DNA of 64,000 nucleotides from Phascolarctobacterium sp. (GCA_030531205.1 JAUNOC010000002.1:62001-126000); one strand, 5' to 3'. Shown: positions 53,074 through 62,720, counted from the first letter of the stretch. Numbers and translations are program-made. The notes: generated by a model not told the origin, from the sequence alone.

Positions 53074-54091
53074 AAACATTCTCTTAATTAAAATGAGTTC
53101 TTTGGGGGATGTAATTCATACACTGCCTTTTGTGCATGAATTGCGTAAATTGTATCCGCATGCCAAAATTACTTGGCTGGTACATCCTCAGTTCAGTGAC
53201 TTCATTCCCATGCAGGTGGTGGATGAGGTTATTTATTTTGACAAAGTAGCTTTTAATAAGGAATCCATTTGGGCAGAAATTAAAGACTTCTTTGCCATGC
53301 GCAAAAAATTGCATGCTTGTAAATTTGATTTAGTTATTGATTTGCAAGGCCTTTTCAAGTCTGCAGTTTTGGCTTTTATCAGCGGCTGTTCCAACCGGTT
53401 GGGCTATGCAGAAATGCGTGAAGGAAGTGGTCTGGTAAGCAAAGTGATTAAAGGCGAGCATGTACATGACCACGTGGTGGAACGGTATTTGGATGTGGCA
53501 AGATATTTAGGTGCAAAGGTGGAGAGTGTGGAATTTCCTTTGCCTGATTTGCATGTGGAAGAAGCAAAAATTTTACATAAATTAGAAAGCTATAATTGCA
53601 AGGACTATGTTGTGATGGTACCAGGTGCCCGTTGGGAAACCAAGTGCTGGCCGGTTGAACACTATATTGAATTGTCAAAGCGGATTACTTTGGACGGTAA
53701 ATTTGTAGTTGTGGCGGGGGGACCTGATGATATGGTGAAGGGGTCTCAAATTGCTACAGCAGTGGGAAATGACAAAATTATTGATTTAACAGGTCAAACT
53801 ACTTTGAAAGAATTGGTTGCCTTAATCAAACATAGCTCCGTATATATCAGTGCGGATACGGGCCCATTGCATTTTGCCGCTGCCTTGAAAAAGCCATTGG
53901 TATGTATGTATGGTCCTACGAAAGCGTACCGTACGGGACCTTACGGGGGAGTTAATCAAGCCATTATTCATAGTAGTGCCAAATGCGCCGGCTGTTTAAA
54001 AAAACATTGTCAGGACTGGCATTGTATGTATGATATTAGTGTGGATGAGGTTTATGCTGCCTATAAAAGCAAATTGCTGAATGAAAATTGA
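53063..54091 (+). CDS. Heptosyltransferase I-like (GT9)
   Basis: The 342-residue glycosyltransferase begins LLIKMSSLGDVIHTLPFVHE, has the GT9 donor site region (MVPGARWETKCWPVEHYIEL) and SADTGPLHFAAALKKPLVCMYGPT. Its pattern is closest to WaaC-type enzymes, which add the first heptose to Kdo. The start is TTG inside gmhB. A cysteine-rich C-terminal segment (CAGCLKKHCQDWHC) is present in both tandem enzymes. The acceptor is inferred. Confidence 0.88.
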   Translation: MDYKNILLIKMSSLGDVIHTLPFVHELRKLYPHAKITWLVHPQFSDFIPMQVVDEVIYFDKVAFNKESIWAEIKDFFAMRKKLHACKFDLVIDLQGLFKSAVLAFISGCSNRLGYAEMREGSGLVSKVIKGEHVHDHVVERYLDVARYLGAKVESVEFPLPDLHVEEAKILHKLESYNCKDYVVMVPGARWETKCWPVEHYIELSKRITLDGKFVVVAGGPDDMVKGSQIATAVGNDKIIDLTGQTTLKELVALIKHSSVYISADTGPLHFAAALKKPLVCMYGPTKAYRTGPYGGVNQAIIHSSAKCAGCLKKHCQDWHCMYDISVDEVYAAYKSKLLNEN

Positions 54092-55109
54092 ACTGGATAA
54101 CAAAAAAATATTGGTAACATTTTTAATGCATTTGGGGGACTTGATTTTAGCAACCCCCTTTATTCATGCCTTGCGCAAGGCCGCACCCCATGCGAAAATT
54201 GCTTTTCTTTGTGATGAAAAATTAAAGGAAGTATTACAGGGGAATCCTTATTTGGATGAGGTGTTGACCATTGACCGTTATGGCATGGATAATAATATTC
54301 CTGCTTTGTGGCAATGTGCCAAAAGATTAAGCAAGGGTAATTATGATGTGCTGATTAATCTGCATCCCAATGAGCGTTGCAGTTTTATTGCGGCTTTTAC
54401 CAAAACGAAACGGAGGGTGGGTACAAGTCATTTTCTTTTCAAATGCTTTTGGGATTATTTCGCTCCTCTTAACCGTGAACTTCATGCAGCTACCATGTAT
54501 TTAGATGTTCTGAAACAGTTGGGGGTGGAAAAAATTGAAGATGAGGGGTTGGAAATATTTCCGTTGCACGAGCATTTTGAGGCAGTACAAAAATTTTGGG
54601 ATAAAGTAAATGTTAGGGAAAGTGATAAACTTATTGGCTTTAACATTGGCAGTGCAGTACTGACGAAGCGTTGGGCACCTGAACGGTTTGCAGAAGTTGC
54701 AGATACCTTGGCAGGAAATGGTTATAAAATAATTTTCTTTGGTGGCAGTATGGATAAGGAACTTGTTAATGAGGCAGTAAGCAAAATGCAGACAAAGCCC
54801 ATTATTGCCACAGGGGAATTTTCTTTAGGACAACTGGCGGTGGCCATGAAGCGTTGTTCTTTAATTATTACCAATGATTCCGGGCCTATGCATGTAGCCA
54901 TCAGTCAAAAAGTTCCCGTTGTGGCGCTTTATGGTCCCAGTCGTGTGGACCTTTATGGGCCTTATAAGGCAAATGCCACTGTGGTAAGGGCGGATCCGCC
55001 ATGTGATGGATGTAGTGCCAGAATGAAACACAAATGTGATGATATGCGTTGTATGAAAAATTTGACTGTGGAACAGGTGCTTAAAGCGGCTTTAGGCAAA
55101 ATTTCATAA
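54081..55109 (+). CDS. Heptosyltransferase II-like (GT9)
   Basis: The 342-residue GT9 enzyme begins ILVTFLMHLGDLILATPFIH, and has FNIGSAVLTKRWAPERFAEV and TNDSGPMHVAISQKVPVVAL, resembling WaaF/ADP-heptose:LPS heptosyltransferase II. It overlaps its GT9 neighbour by 11 bases and ends the heptose operon. The C-terminal CDGCSARMKHKCDDMRC shows the same cysteine pattern as the neighbour. The exact acceptor is not known. Confidence 0.88.
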   Translation: MKIELDNKKILVTFLMHLGDLILATPFIHALRKAAPHAKIAFLCDEKLKEVLQGNPYLDEVLTIDRYGMDNNIPALWQCAKRLSKGNYDVLINLHPNERCSFIAAFTKTKRRVGTSHFLFKCFWDYFAPLNRELHAATMYLDVLKQLGVEKIEDEGLEIFPLHEHFEAVQKFWDKVNVRESDKLIGFNIGSAVLTKRWAPERFAEVADTLAGNGYKIIFFGGSMDKELVNEAVSKMQTKPIIATGEFSLGQLAVAMKRCSLIITNDSGPMHVAISQKVPVVALYGPSRVDLYGPYKANATVVRADPPCDGCSARMKHKCDDMRCMKNLTVEQVLKAALGKIS

Positions 55110-55125
55110 TTTTATTAAAAATATA

Positions 55126-55153
55126 TTGATTTAATATTTTAATATGCTATAAT
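55126..55153 (+). promoter_or_regulatory. Promoter of tRNA-Ser
   Basis: TTGATT (55126-55131) and TATAAT (55148-55153) with a 16-bp spacer; the -10 is extended by TGC. It begins 16 bases after the preceding stop codon. Confidence 0.75.
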
Positions 55154-55176
55154 ATTACACATAATTTATGACTAAT

Positions 55177-55266
55177 GGAGTGGTACCCAAGCTGGCTGAA
55201 GGGGACGGTTTGCTAAATCGTTAGTCGAGTGATCGAGCGTGGGTTCGAATCCCACCCACTCCGCCA
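55177..55266 (+). tRNA. tRNA-Ser(GCU)
   Basis: The 90-nt class II tRNA has acceptor arms GGAGTGG/CCACTCC, anticodon loop TTGCTAA (anticodon GCT, reading AGC/AGU), a long variable arm (GTCGAGTGATCGAGC region), T-arm GTGGGTTCGAATCCCAC and an encoded CCA end. Confidence 0.97.
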
Positions 55267-55321
55267 TGGGATTTATGCGCAGGTGCGCATCGTGATATAA
55301 GAAAAAAGAGGAGGGTAGAAA

Positions 55322-55543
55322 ATGCCAAAAGAGTTTACGTATGAAATCGTAAAGAACATTGGTGTGCTGAGCGAGTCCACCAAAGGATGGCGCAAAGAGT
55401 TGAACGTAGTGTCCTGGAATGGAGGCAAACCTAAGTACGATATTCGTGACTGGGCTCCGGAACATGATAAGATGGGCAAGGGCATTACTTTGAATGAAGA
55501 AGAACTTCAACTCTTGAAAGATTTCATAAAAGGTATTGAATAA
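55322..55543 (+). CDS. YdbC/PC4-like single-strand DNA-binding protein
   Basis: The 73-residue protein reads FTYEIVKNIGVLSESTKGWR, ELNVVSWNGGKPKYDIRDWA and GKGITLNEEELQLLKDFI, the compact YdbC form of the PC4 coactivator fold that binds single-stranded DNA. GAGGAGGG precedes the ATG. It lies between the tRNA and a strong terminator and may be co-transcribed with the tRNA. Confidence 0.88.
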   Translation: MPKEFTYEIVKNIGVLSESTKGWRKELNVVSWNGGKPKYDIRDWAPEHDKMGKGITLNEEELQLLKDFIKGIE

Positions 55544-55560
55544 TCAGGTAGGATGACATG

Positions 55561-55590
55561 AACGGCGGCGCTCTTGCGCCGCCGTTTTTC
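55561..55590 (+). terminator. Terminator after the YdbC-like gene
   Basis: AACGGCGGCGC, loop TCTT, GCGCCGCCGTT, then a T run; an 11-bp perfect stem. Confidence 0.92.
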
Positions 55591-55607
55591 TTTATTACTT
55601 TTTAAAT

Positions 55608-56462
55608 ATGAAAATAATAGAAATTTTAGCAAATGGGAAATTAAATATTTCTTGCGAACTTTTTCCGCCCAAGCAGGGCAGTGAACTGGAGAATATGCGG
55701 CAGATTGTGGCGGAAATTGCGGGTTTAGCACCTTCTTATATGAGTGTGACCTATGGGGCAGGCGGTAATACTGTTGGTACTTCTGTGGAAGTTGCAGAGA
55801 CCATTGAAAGTTTGGGTATTCCCAGTTTGGCACATCTTACTTGCGTTGGGGCGGATGACCAAAGCATTACACGGGTACTGCAAAAATTACAGGTGGCCAA
55901 GGTGCAGAATATTTTAGCATTGCGCGGGGATTTGCCGGACGGTGATGCGTTGGGAACATTTCGTCACGCCAGCGATTTGGCTTGCTTTATTAAAAAGCAG
56001 GGAAATTTTTGTTTAGGCGGTGCGGCCTATCCTGAAGGTCATCCTGAATCCGGTTCCTTGAATGAAGATATTGAAAATCTTAAATATAAATTGGATGCAG
56101 GGGTGGATTTTTTAGTTACCCAAATGTTTTTTGACAATACTATTCTTTATAATTATTCTATGCGGCTTATGCAGGCGGGAATTAATGTACCATTGGTGCC
56201 TGGAATTATGCCGGTAACCAATGCCTTGCAGATTAAGCGTATTTGTGCTTTGAGCGGTACTAAATTGCCTGTGAACTTCAGCCGGATGGTGGAAAAGTTT
56301 CAGCAGAAGCCGGCTGCTCTTAAACAGGCGGGAATTGCCTATGCCACGGATCAGATTATTGATTTGTTTGTGAACGGTTTTCACAATGTACATATTTACA
56401 CTATGAATAAGCCGGACATTGTGGGTGGCATTATGAAAAATCTTTCGGAGATTTTAGGATGA
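55608..56462 (+). CDS. metF: Methylenetetrahydrofolate reductase
   Basis: The 284-residue flavoprotein begins ISCELFPPKQG, and has MSVTYGAGG, HLTCVGADDQSI, LALRGDLP and DFLVTQMFFDN, the MetF signature. It supplies methyl-THF to MetH two genes downstream. Only 18 AT-rich bases separate it from the preceding terminator and there is no visible ribosome site, promoter or S-box, so expression depends on read-through or an unseen signal. It overlaps the next gene by four bases. Confidence 0.94.
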   Translation: MKIIEILANGKLNISCELFPPKQGSELENMRQIVAEIAGLAPSYMSVTYGAGGNTVGTSVEVAETIESLGIPSLAHLTCVGADDQSITRVLQKLQVAKVQNILALRGDLPDGDALGTFRHASDLACFIKKQGNFCLGGAAYPEGHPESGSLNEDIENLKYKLDAGVDFLVTQMFFDNTILYNYSMRLMQAGINVPLVPGIMPVTNALQIKRICALSGTKLPVNFSRMVEKFQQKPAALKQAGIAYATDQIIDLFVNGFHNVHIYTMNKPDIVGGIMKNLSEILG

Positions 56463-57073
56463 TTTATAATCAAAAGGAAGCCCTGCGGCTTATGTGTGCA
56501 AAAGAAGATGACAGGGAGGCGGCTAATCTTTGTGATTTGGTCTATCTCAAACTGCGTAATGAAGTACAGGTACGTCATCTGATTAAACGCATGGATTGTG
56601 ATATTTGGCCGGACGGAGTGCAGGTTGGGGAAATCTTTTTCAAATCCACATCTTTGGCAGAATACTTAAAGGGATGTGAAGAAGTTTTACTCTTTGCCGC
56701 AACTCTTGGACCAAAGGTGGATAGGGCATTGAAACGGATTGTGTTAGCTTCTTTGGCAGAGGGCAATGCGGCGCAGGCAGTGGCAGCATCCCTTATTGAA
56801 AACTATAGTAATCAGGTGTTAGAGGATTATATTACGGAAGGACAGGTACAACTGCCAAGATTTTCTCCCGGTTACGCTGACTGGGATTTGACGGAACAAA
56901 AGAAATTTTTTCAAATTATGGATTGTGCCAAAATCGGCTTAACCCTGACGGATTCTTGTATGATGGTACCCATGAAAAGTATTACGGCGGTGGTGGGACT
57001 CAGCAGGGAAAAAAGCAGTGTACATTCCAGTTGTGAAATTTGCGGTTTGGAAAATTGTATATACAGAAAATGA
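56459..57073 (+). CDS. MetH reactivation domain protein (separate polypeptide)
   Basis: The 204-residue protein has RFSPGYADWDLTEQKKFF and a C-terminal CEICGLENCIYR cysteine pattern. It matches the stand-alone form of the MetH activation domain, which binds SAM and reductively remethylates inactive cob(II)alamin. It lies between metF and a metH that lacks this domain, so the two should work as a split enzyme. Confidence 0.88.
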   Translation: MIYNQKEALRLMCAKEDDREAANLCDLVYLKLRNEVQVRHLIKRMDCDIWPDGVQVGEIFFKSTSLAEYLKGCEEVLLFAATLGPKVDRALKRIVLASLAEGNAAQAVAASLIENYSNQVLEDYITEGQVQLPRFSPGYADWDLTEQKKFFQIMDCAKIGLTLTDSCMMVPMKSITAVVGLSREKSSVHSSCEICGLENCIYRK

Positions 57074-59424
57074 AATTAACAGATTTAACTGGTAAAAAAA
57101 TATTGTTTTTTGATGGTGCAATGGGAACAGAACTGCAAAAGCAGGGTCTGAAACCCGGTGTCATTCCTGAAACTTGGAATGTTTTGCATGCGGATGTGGT
57201 GCAAAGTATTCACAAGGAATATTTGCAAGCAGGGGCAAGGTTGCTTAAAACTTGTACCTTTGGTGCCAACGATTTGAAATTTCAAGGTACGGAATATAAT
57301 TTGCAGGAAGTGGTACAGGCGGCCATTCACAATGCCCGGATGGCAATGCAGGATTATCCTGATGCTTTTCTTTTTTTGGACATAGGCCCTTTGGGAAAAC
57401 TTTTGCAGCCCTATGGAGATTTGCCATTTGAAAAAGCAGTGGAACTCTTTGGTGAAGTGGTGCGTGCAGGTGCAGCAGGGGCGGATGCAGTGCTCATTGA
57501 AACAATGGGTGACACCTTGGAAATGAAGGCAGCAATTTTGGCGGCTAAGGAAAATTGTTCCCTGCCTGTTTTTGCCACTTTCACTTTTGATAATGACGGA
57601 AGGATGTTGAATGGGGCGGATGCAGTAACTGCTTGCTGCCTGGCTGAAAAACTTGGAGTGGTGGCTGTGGGCTTTAACTGCGGTGTTGGCCCGGCACAGG
57701 TGAAGAATCTTGTGGCACAAATTGCGGATAAGGTCAACATTCCTATTATCGTTAATCCTAATGCGGGACTGCCTAAAGAAGTTAATGGCAAGACCGTTTA
57801 TGATGTAGAACCCCAAGAATTTGCACTCTTGAGCAAGGAACTGGTGTCATTAGGTGTCAGTATTTTGGGCGGCTGTTGCGGCACTAATCCACACTATATT
57901 GCGGAATTGGTGCAAACCTGTAAAGATTGTTCACCTGTTGTACGAAAAGTAAATAAAGTTACGTCTTGCAGCAGTTTTGCCAAGACCGTTGTGATTGATG
58001 ATGATCCGAAAATTGTTGGGGAGAGGATTAACCCGACGGGAAAAAAGACCCTGCAGGCCGCTTTGAAGAATAAGGATTTAGATTATATCTGCCGGCTGGC
58101 TTTGGAACAGGGTAATGCAGGTGCGCACATTCTTGATGTGAATGTGGGGATGCCCGGTATTAATGAGGAAGAATTATTGCCGCAGGTGGTGCAGGCCTTG
58201 CAGGGCATTACGGATATCCCTTTGCAAATTGACACGGCTAATCCGGTGGCGGCGGAGAAGGCATTGCGGATTTATAATGGCATTCCGCTTTTAAATTCTG
58301 TTAATGCCAGTGCCAAAAGCTTGGATGCAGTGTTGCCCCTTGTTGCCAAATATGGCGCAACTGTAATTGCGCTCACTCTTGACGATAAGGGTATACCGGC
58401 TACGGCTGAGGGACGGCTAGTCCTGGTGGATAAAATTTTGGCAAGGGCGGCTGAGTATGGCATTGGTAAGGAACGGATTATTGTGGATCCATTGGCGCTC
58501 ACCATCGGTGCAGACCAGAACAATGCTAAAATAGTTTTAAGTGTGTTAGGAATTTTGAAAGAACGGGGTATACGTTCTTTGCTGGGAGTTTCCAATATCT
58601 CTTTCGGTTTGCCTAACCGGGCTCAGGTGAACAGCACTTTCTTTGCCCTGGCATTGCAGGCGGGTCTGTCTTTAGGCATTGTCAATCCGCAGACACAAAT
58701 GATGCTTGACACCTATTATGCTTATCGGGCATTGGGGGGACAGGACAAAAATTTACAGGATTTGACCAATAAATTAGGAGAACAGAAAAATATACCGGTG
58801 ACACAGGTACAGGATATATCCTTATATGATGCCATTGTACAGGGGCTGGTGGATTCGGCGAAAACTGCCACTGCTAAAGAACTGGGCGTAACTGCGCCTA
58901 TGGATTTGGTGAACAACAGTTTAATTCTTGCACTTAATAAGGTGGGGGATGGATTTGAACAGAAAACTGTCTTTTTGCCCCAGTTGCTGATGAGCGCGGA
59001 TGCTGCCAAAGCGGCTTTTGAAATTATTAAACAGCAGGTGGGCGGTACGAAGGCGGAAGGACCTACAGTGCTTTTGGCTACGGTGGAAGGTGATATTCAC
59101 GACATTGGCAAAAATATTGTTAAAGCAGTAATGGAAAATTACGGCTTTCGGGTTGTAGATTTGGGCAAGGATGTGCCGGTGGAAAAAGTAGTACAGGTGG
59201 CACAAGCGGAAAAGCCATTGGTAATAGGCCTCAGTGCCCTTATGACAACCACTGTTCCTGCTATGGAAAAAACTATTGCAGCCCTTAAAAATGCCACTAT
59301 AAATAGTAAGGTTTTAGTTGGCGGGGCAGTGCTGACGGCGGAATATGCGGCTAAAATCGGTGCGGATGCCTATGCCCCTAATGCGGTTGCTGCGGTAAAT
59401 TTTGCAAATAGTCAAAAAAAATAA
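57070..59424 (+). CDS. metH: Cobalamin-dependent methionine synthase (lacking activation domain)
   Basis: The 784-residue protein has the homocysteine-binding domain (FFDGAMGTELQKQG, ILGGCCGTNPHYI), the pterin-binding domain (ERINPTGKKTLQAAL, VGMPGINEE), and the B12 domains with the cobalamin histidine motif DIHDIGKNIV. The C-terminal SAM-dependent activation domain of the 1200-residue form is missing and is encoded just upstream. The ATG at 57070 overlaps the preceding stop; a further upstream start is less likely. Confidence 0.94.
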   Translation: MKLTDLTGKKILFFDGAMGTELQKQGLKPGVIPETWNVLHADVVQSIHKEYLQAGARLLKTCTFGANDLKFQGTEYNLQEVVQAAIHNARMAMQDYPDAFLFLDIGPLGKLLQPYGDLPFEKAVELFGEVVRAGAAGADAVLIETMGDTLEMKAAILAAKENCSLPVFATFTFDNDGRMLNGADAVTACCLAEKLGVVAVGFNCGVGPAQVKNLVAQIADKVNIPIIVNPNAGLPKEVNGKTVYDVEPQEFALLSKELVSLGVSILGGCCGTNPHYIAELVQTCKDCSPVVRKVNKVTSCSSFAKTVVIDDDPKIVGERINPTGKKTLQAALKNKDLDYICRLALEQGNAGAHILDVNVGMPGINEEELLPQVVQALQGITDIPLQIDTANPVAAEKALRIYNGIPLLNSVNASAKSLDAVLPLVAKYGATVIALTLDDKGIPATAEGRLVLVDKILARAAEYGIGKERIIVDPLALTIGADQNNAKIVLSVLGILKERGIRSLLGVSNISFGLPNRAQVNSTFFALALQAGLSLGIVNPQTQMMLDTYYAYRALGGQDKNLQDLTNKLGEQKNIPVTQVQDISLYDAIVQGLVDSAKTATAKELGVTAPMDLVNNSLILALNKVGDGFEQKTVFLPQLLMSADAAKAAFEIIKQQVGGTKAEGPTVLLATVEGDIHDIGKNIVKAVMENYGFRVVDLGKDVPVEKVVQVAQAEKPLVIGLSALMTTTVPAMEKTIAALKNATINSKVLVGGAVLTAEYAAKIGADAYAPNAVAAVNFANSQKK

Positions 59425-59431
59425 AAAATGT

Positions 59432-59460
59432 TTGACTTTTTGACTTTAAGCGATTATAAT
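59432..59460 (+). promoter_or_regulatory. clpB promoter
   Basis: TTGACT (59432-59437) and TATAAT (59455-59460) with a 17-bp spacer. A second TTTGACT overlaps the spacer eight bases downstream of the first, giving a direct repeat reminiscent of, but not spaced like, CtsR sites. Confidence 0.8.
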
Positions 59461-59487
59461 AAGGTTGTGGTCAGAAACCACAACCTT
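59461..59487 (+). promoter_or_regulatory. Perfect inverted repeat at the clpB transcription start
   Basis: AAGGTTGTGGT, five bases, ACCACAACCTT. It begins directly after the -10 and spans the predicted +1. It may be an operator; as RNA from metH read-through it would also make a terminator-like hairpin with TTTT after it. It is not CIRCE. Confidence 0.65.
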
Positions 59488-59516
59488 TTAAATTGAGAAT
59501 GAATGAGGTGATGAAA

Positions 59517-61637
59517 ATGGCACAAGAATTAACTAATGAACAAAAGCAACAGATTATGGAAAAATTTGGTCAGGATTTGACGCAAAGAGCAAAGGACGGC
59601 AAACTGGACCCGGTGATTGGCAGGGATGAAGAAATCCGCCGGGTGGTGGAAATTTTAAGCCGTAGGAAAAAGAATAACCCGGTGCTGATTGGGGAGCCGG
59701 GGGTAGGTAAAACTGCCATTGTGGAAGGATTGGCAAGAAGAATTATTGCTGGGGATGTGCCGGAAGGATTGCAGAATAAAACCCTTTATGCCCTTGATTT
59801 GGCGGCATTGGTGGCGGGTGCAAAGTTCCGGGGTGAATTTGAGGAACGGCTGAAACTGGTTTTGAAAGTGGTAACGGAAAGTGCAGGGCAAATCATTATG
59901 TTTATTGATGAACTGCATACTGTTGTCAGTGCGGGTGCCGCAGAAGGAGCAATGGATGCGGGGAACATTTTGAAACCCATGCTGGCAAGGGGTGAACTCC
60001 GTTGCATCGGTGCCACAACTTTGAATGAATATAGAAAATATATTGAAAAGGACAGCGCTTTGGAACGGCGTTTTCAACCCGTGCTTGTCAATCCCCCCAG
60101 CGTGGAGGACACCATCAGCGTGCTTCGTGGTCTGCGTGAGCGCTATGAAGTGCATCATGGGGTCAGAATTAAGGACGCGGCTTTGGTATGTGCGGCAGTG
60201 CTTTCCGACAGATATATTAATGATCGTTTTTTGCCGGATAAAGCCATTGACCTGGTGGATGAGGCAGCGGCACGTTTACGTACAGAAATTGACTCTTTGC
60301 CCGCAGAACTTGACGAAGGCAAACGGAGAATTTTGCAACTGGAAATTGAGGAACAGGCACTGCAAAAAGAAGAAGATGCGGCCTCCCGTGACCGGCTTGT
60401 GAAATTGCAGGACGAGCTGAAAAAAATGCGCAGTGATACGGAAGAACTGGTAAAACGTTGGGAAAGCGAAAAGCAGGGTATTACCCGTGTCCGGGAAGTG
60501 AAACGCCAGATTGATGCGGTAAAACAGGAAATGGAAACCGCAGAGCGGGAATATAATTTGAATAAACTTGCAGAATTACAATATGGCAAACTTCCCGCCT
60601 TACAAAAAGAATTGGCAGAGTTGAGCGGAGGCAGCGGCGGCAACAAACTGCTCCGTGAAGAAGTGGATGAAGAGGATATAGCAAGAGTTGTGGCTACCTG
60701 GACGGGTATTCCCGTAAGCCGTTTAGGGCAGGGGGAAAGGGAAAAACTTTCTCATTTGGAAGAAATTTTGCACGAACGGGTTATTGGTCAGGACGAAGCC
60801 ATTAATGCGGTTAGCAAGGCGGTTATCCGTGCCAGGGCAGGGATTAAAGACCCAAACCGTCCAATTGGTTCTTTTATATTCTTGGGGCCTACGGGTGTGG
60901 GAAAAACGGAACTTGCCAAAACCTTGGCAGAGGTGCTTTTTGACGATGAACGTAATATGGTACGCATTGACATGAGTGAGTATATGGAAAAGTTCAGCGT
61001 TACCAGATTGATTGGCGCACCTCCGGGCTATGTCGGTTATGAGGAAGGGGGCCAGCTGACGGAAGCAGTCCGCCGCCATCCTTACAGCGTAATTTTGTTG
61101 GATGAAATTGAAAAGGCCCATGCTGATGTATTTAATGTACTTTTGCAGGTGTTGGATGACGGACGACTTACGGACGGGCAGGGCCGTATTGTGGATTTCA
61201 AGAACACAATTATTATTATGACCAGTAACCTTGGCAGTCAGGAGATTATGGCACAGGGACTGATGGGCAGGGAAAAAATTCAGCAGATGCTGATGCAGTT
61301 CTTCCGTCCGGAATTTCTGAACCGGGTGGACGATATCATTACCTTTAACGCTTTGGGTGAAAAAGAGATTAAGAATATTGTACAGCTCATTTTGAAGGAA
61401 TTGGGAGTACGGCTGGCAAAGCAGACCCAAATCAAACTTGGAGTAACGGATGAGGCAGTGGCATATTTGGCAAAGACCGGCTTTGACCCGGCATTTGGGG
61501 CAAGACCATTGAAACGGCTTATTGTTCACACAGTGGAAAATATTTTAGGCAAAAAAATCATCTCCGCCCAGATTAAGGCAGGGGATGAAGTTCAGGTTGT
61601 ACTTGACCATGATAATGTGGATGTGGTGGTGATTTAA
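59517..61637 (+). CDS. clpB: Chaperone ClpB without N-terminal domain
   Basis: The 706-residue disaggregase has two AAA+ modules ([34 protein letters not shown]) and the ClpB middle coiled coil (about 245-370). The about 145-residue Clp_N domain is missing: the protein starts just before [29 protein letters not shown] at 59505-59513 is placed for the ATG at 59517, and promoter and leader lie immediately upstream, so the short form is the encoded form, not a truncation. The TAA stop coincides with the start of a repeat. Confidence 0.93.
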   Translation: MAQELTNEQKQQIMEKFGQDLTQRAKDGKLDPVIGRDEEIRRVVEILSRRKKNNPVLIGEPGVGKTAIVEGLARRIIAGDVPEGLQNKTLYALDLAALVAGAKFRGEFEERLKLVLKVVTESAGQIIMFIDELHTVVSAGAAEGAMDAGNILKPMLARGELRCIGATTLNEYRKYIEKDSALERRFQPVLVNPPSVEDTISVLRGLRERYEVHHGVRIKDAALVCAAVLSDRYINDRFLPDKAIDLVDEAAARLRTEIDSLPAELDEGKRRILQLEIEEQALQKEEDAASRDRLVKLQDELKKMRSDTEELVKRWESEKQGITRVREVKRQIDAVKQEMETAEREYNLNKLAELQYGKLPALQKELAELSGGSGGNKLLREEVDEEDIARVVATWTGIPVSRLGQGEREKLSHLEEILHERVIGQDEAINAVSKAVIRARAGIKDPNRPIGSFIFLGPTGVGKTELAKTLAEVLFDDERNMVRIDMSEYMEKFSVTRLIGAPPGYVGYEEGGQLTEAVRRHPYSVILLDEIEKAHADVFNVLLQVLDDGRLTDGQGRIVDFKNTIIIMTSNLGSQEIMAQGLMGREKIQQMLMQFFRPEFLNRVDDIITFNALGEKEIKNIVQLILKELGVRLAKQTQIKLGVTDEAVAYLAKTGFDPAFGARPLKRLIVHTVENILGKKIISAQIKAGDEVQVVLDHDNVDVVVI

Positions 61638-61905
61638 TGCGTAATTCGCAATGCGGAATTATGGTAAAATGTTCCTGTGATTATATTTTAGGTTTTAGGT
61701 GTGCGGTGTTATGCGATTTTTTTCCGCCCCAGGCGTGGGGCGGGGGACCGTCTAAAGGAACATAGAAGGACGGTGGTGGGGTCGCTCGGTACGATAGAAA
61801 TAAAGAACAAATAATCAAATAGCAAAGACCAAATATGGTAGGATGTTCTTGTGATTATGCTTAAGAATGAAGAATTAAGGCAAAAAGTTCCAGTGATTAT
61901 AATCG
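61635..61905 (+). repeat. Mosaic repeat cluster 4
   Basis: TTTAATGCGTAATTCGC units begin at the clpB stop. They lead to an A core (61658-61684), a CCGCCCC/GGGGCGG hairpin (61721-61742), an ACCGTC/GACGGT pair, a D module with CAAATAATCAAA (61806-61835), an A variant (61833-61859) and a third A variant (61876-61902). No gene is seen in 61638-61945. Confidence 0.78.
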
Positions 61906-61945
61906 GTAATTTTTGCGAGGTGAAAATTGTCCATAATTATTCATT

Positions 61946-61973
61946 AAAAAATCCGCCTTACGGCGGATTTTTT
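61946..61973. terminator. Bidirectional terminator
   Basis: AAAAAATCCGCC, loop TTAC, GGCGGATTTTTT; serves the minus-strand unknown gene and possibly clpB. Confidence 0.9.
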
Positions 61974-61974
61974 G

Positions 61975-62685
61975 TTACTTATCTTCTTCCAACTCCTCTT
62001 GCATAGCGTTCTTAATCATCTCTCCACGCATATCAAGATAATGTTTCTTTTGCAGGGCATCCTTTATAGTGCTTATAAACTTGTTGAAATCCTGACCTTT
62101 GTATTTTTCGTAGAGCAGGTTCAAGAGTTCCTTGTTCAACCACTCCGGTACGGTGAACTGCATATTCTGTGTCAAAAAGCAAAGTGCCATCTCCGGGCTT
62201 GGTTCAACCGTGTCACCATTATGCAAAAAGAGTTCCTGTGTTTCGTTACGCAAAAGATGCAGGGCATATTGTACCCTTGTTTTGGCATCAAGATTGGCGG
62301 CGGTCATGGTGTTATGAAAATTATCCAGCATAAGTTTTTTGTCCGCCGGCACATCTTCATAGTTCCGTTCCAAAACCTCAACCTCTAAATCCTTTAACCT
62401 TCTCCAGGCACGCTTTAAGTCCTTGTCCGTCCAACGGTAGGGGAGATTAAGTATCTGGTGCAGAATACCGTTAATGTGGATAATATCAATGCGTTGCAGT
62501 TTCAGACCTTTGGTGGTTTGCATACGGCTGATAAACTTTGCCGCCGCATCTTTTAACTTGCGCCGTTTTTGAAAACGCCTTTGATGTTCCTTGTAGTATT
62601 CTCTTTTTTCCTTTAATTTTCCATCAGTTTTATTTTGTTCGTCATTTTCCTGATTTGTTATTTTTTCGTTCATAATTTCATCCAT
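61975..62685 (-). CDS. Unrecognised charged 236-residue protein
   Basis: I do not recognise a family. The protein has a highly charged N-terminus (about 1-60, rich in K, E, R), a region with KGLKLQRIDIIHINGILHQI, RWTDKDLKRAWRRLKDLEVE and an acidic end (EELEEDK). No signal peptide or membrane segment. GGAGGG before the ATG at 62685 is preferred over a TTG 15 bases upstream. It has its own promoter and tandem operator-like repeats, and repeat clusters lie on both sides, so it looks like an accessory gene. Confidence 0.65.
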   Translation of the reverse strand: MDEIMNEKITNQENDEQNKTDGKLKEKREYYKEHQRRFQKRRKLKDAAAKFISRMQTTKGLKLQRIDIIHINGILHQILNLPYRWTDKDLKRAWRRLKDLEVEVLERNYEDVPADKKLMLDNFHNTMTAANLDAKTRVQYALHLLRNETQELFLHNGDTVEPSPEMALCFLTQNMQFTVPEWLNKELLNLLYEKYKGQDFNKFISTIKDALQKKHYLDMRGEMIKNAMQEELEEDK

Positions 62686-62720
62686 GATTTTTCCCTCCAA
62701 TTTGCGTTGAAAAATATGAC

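Noticed and set aside
55275-55290. Terminator after tRNA-Ser (ATGCGC/GCGCAT)
   Set aside because: The stem is only six base pairs and is not followed by a T run; the tRNA may be co-transcribed with the next gene.
59430-59487. CtsR or CIRCE heat-shock operator before clpB
   Set aside because: The TTTGACT copies are 8 bp apart rather than the 10-bp spacing of CtsR, and the inverted repeat is unrelated to the CIRCE sequence and spacing.
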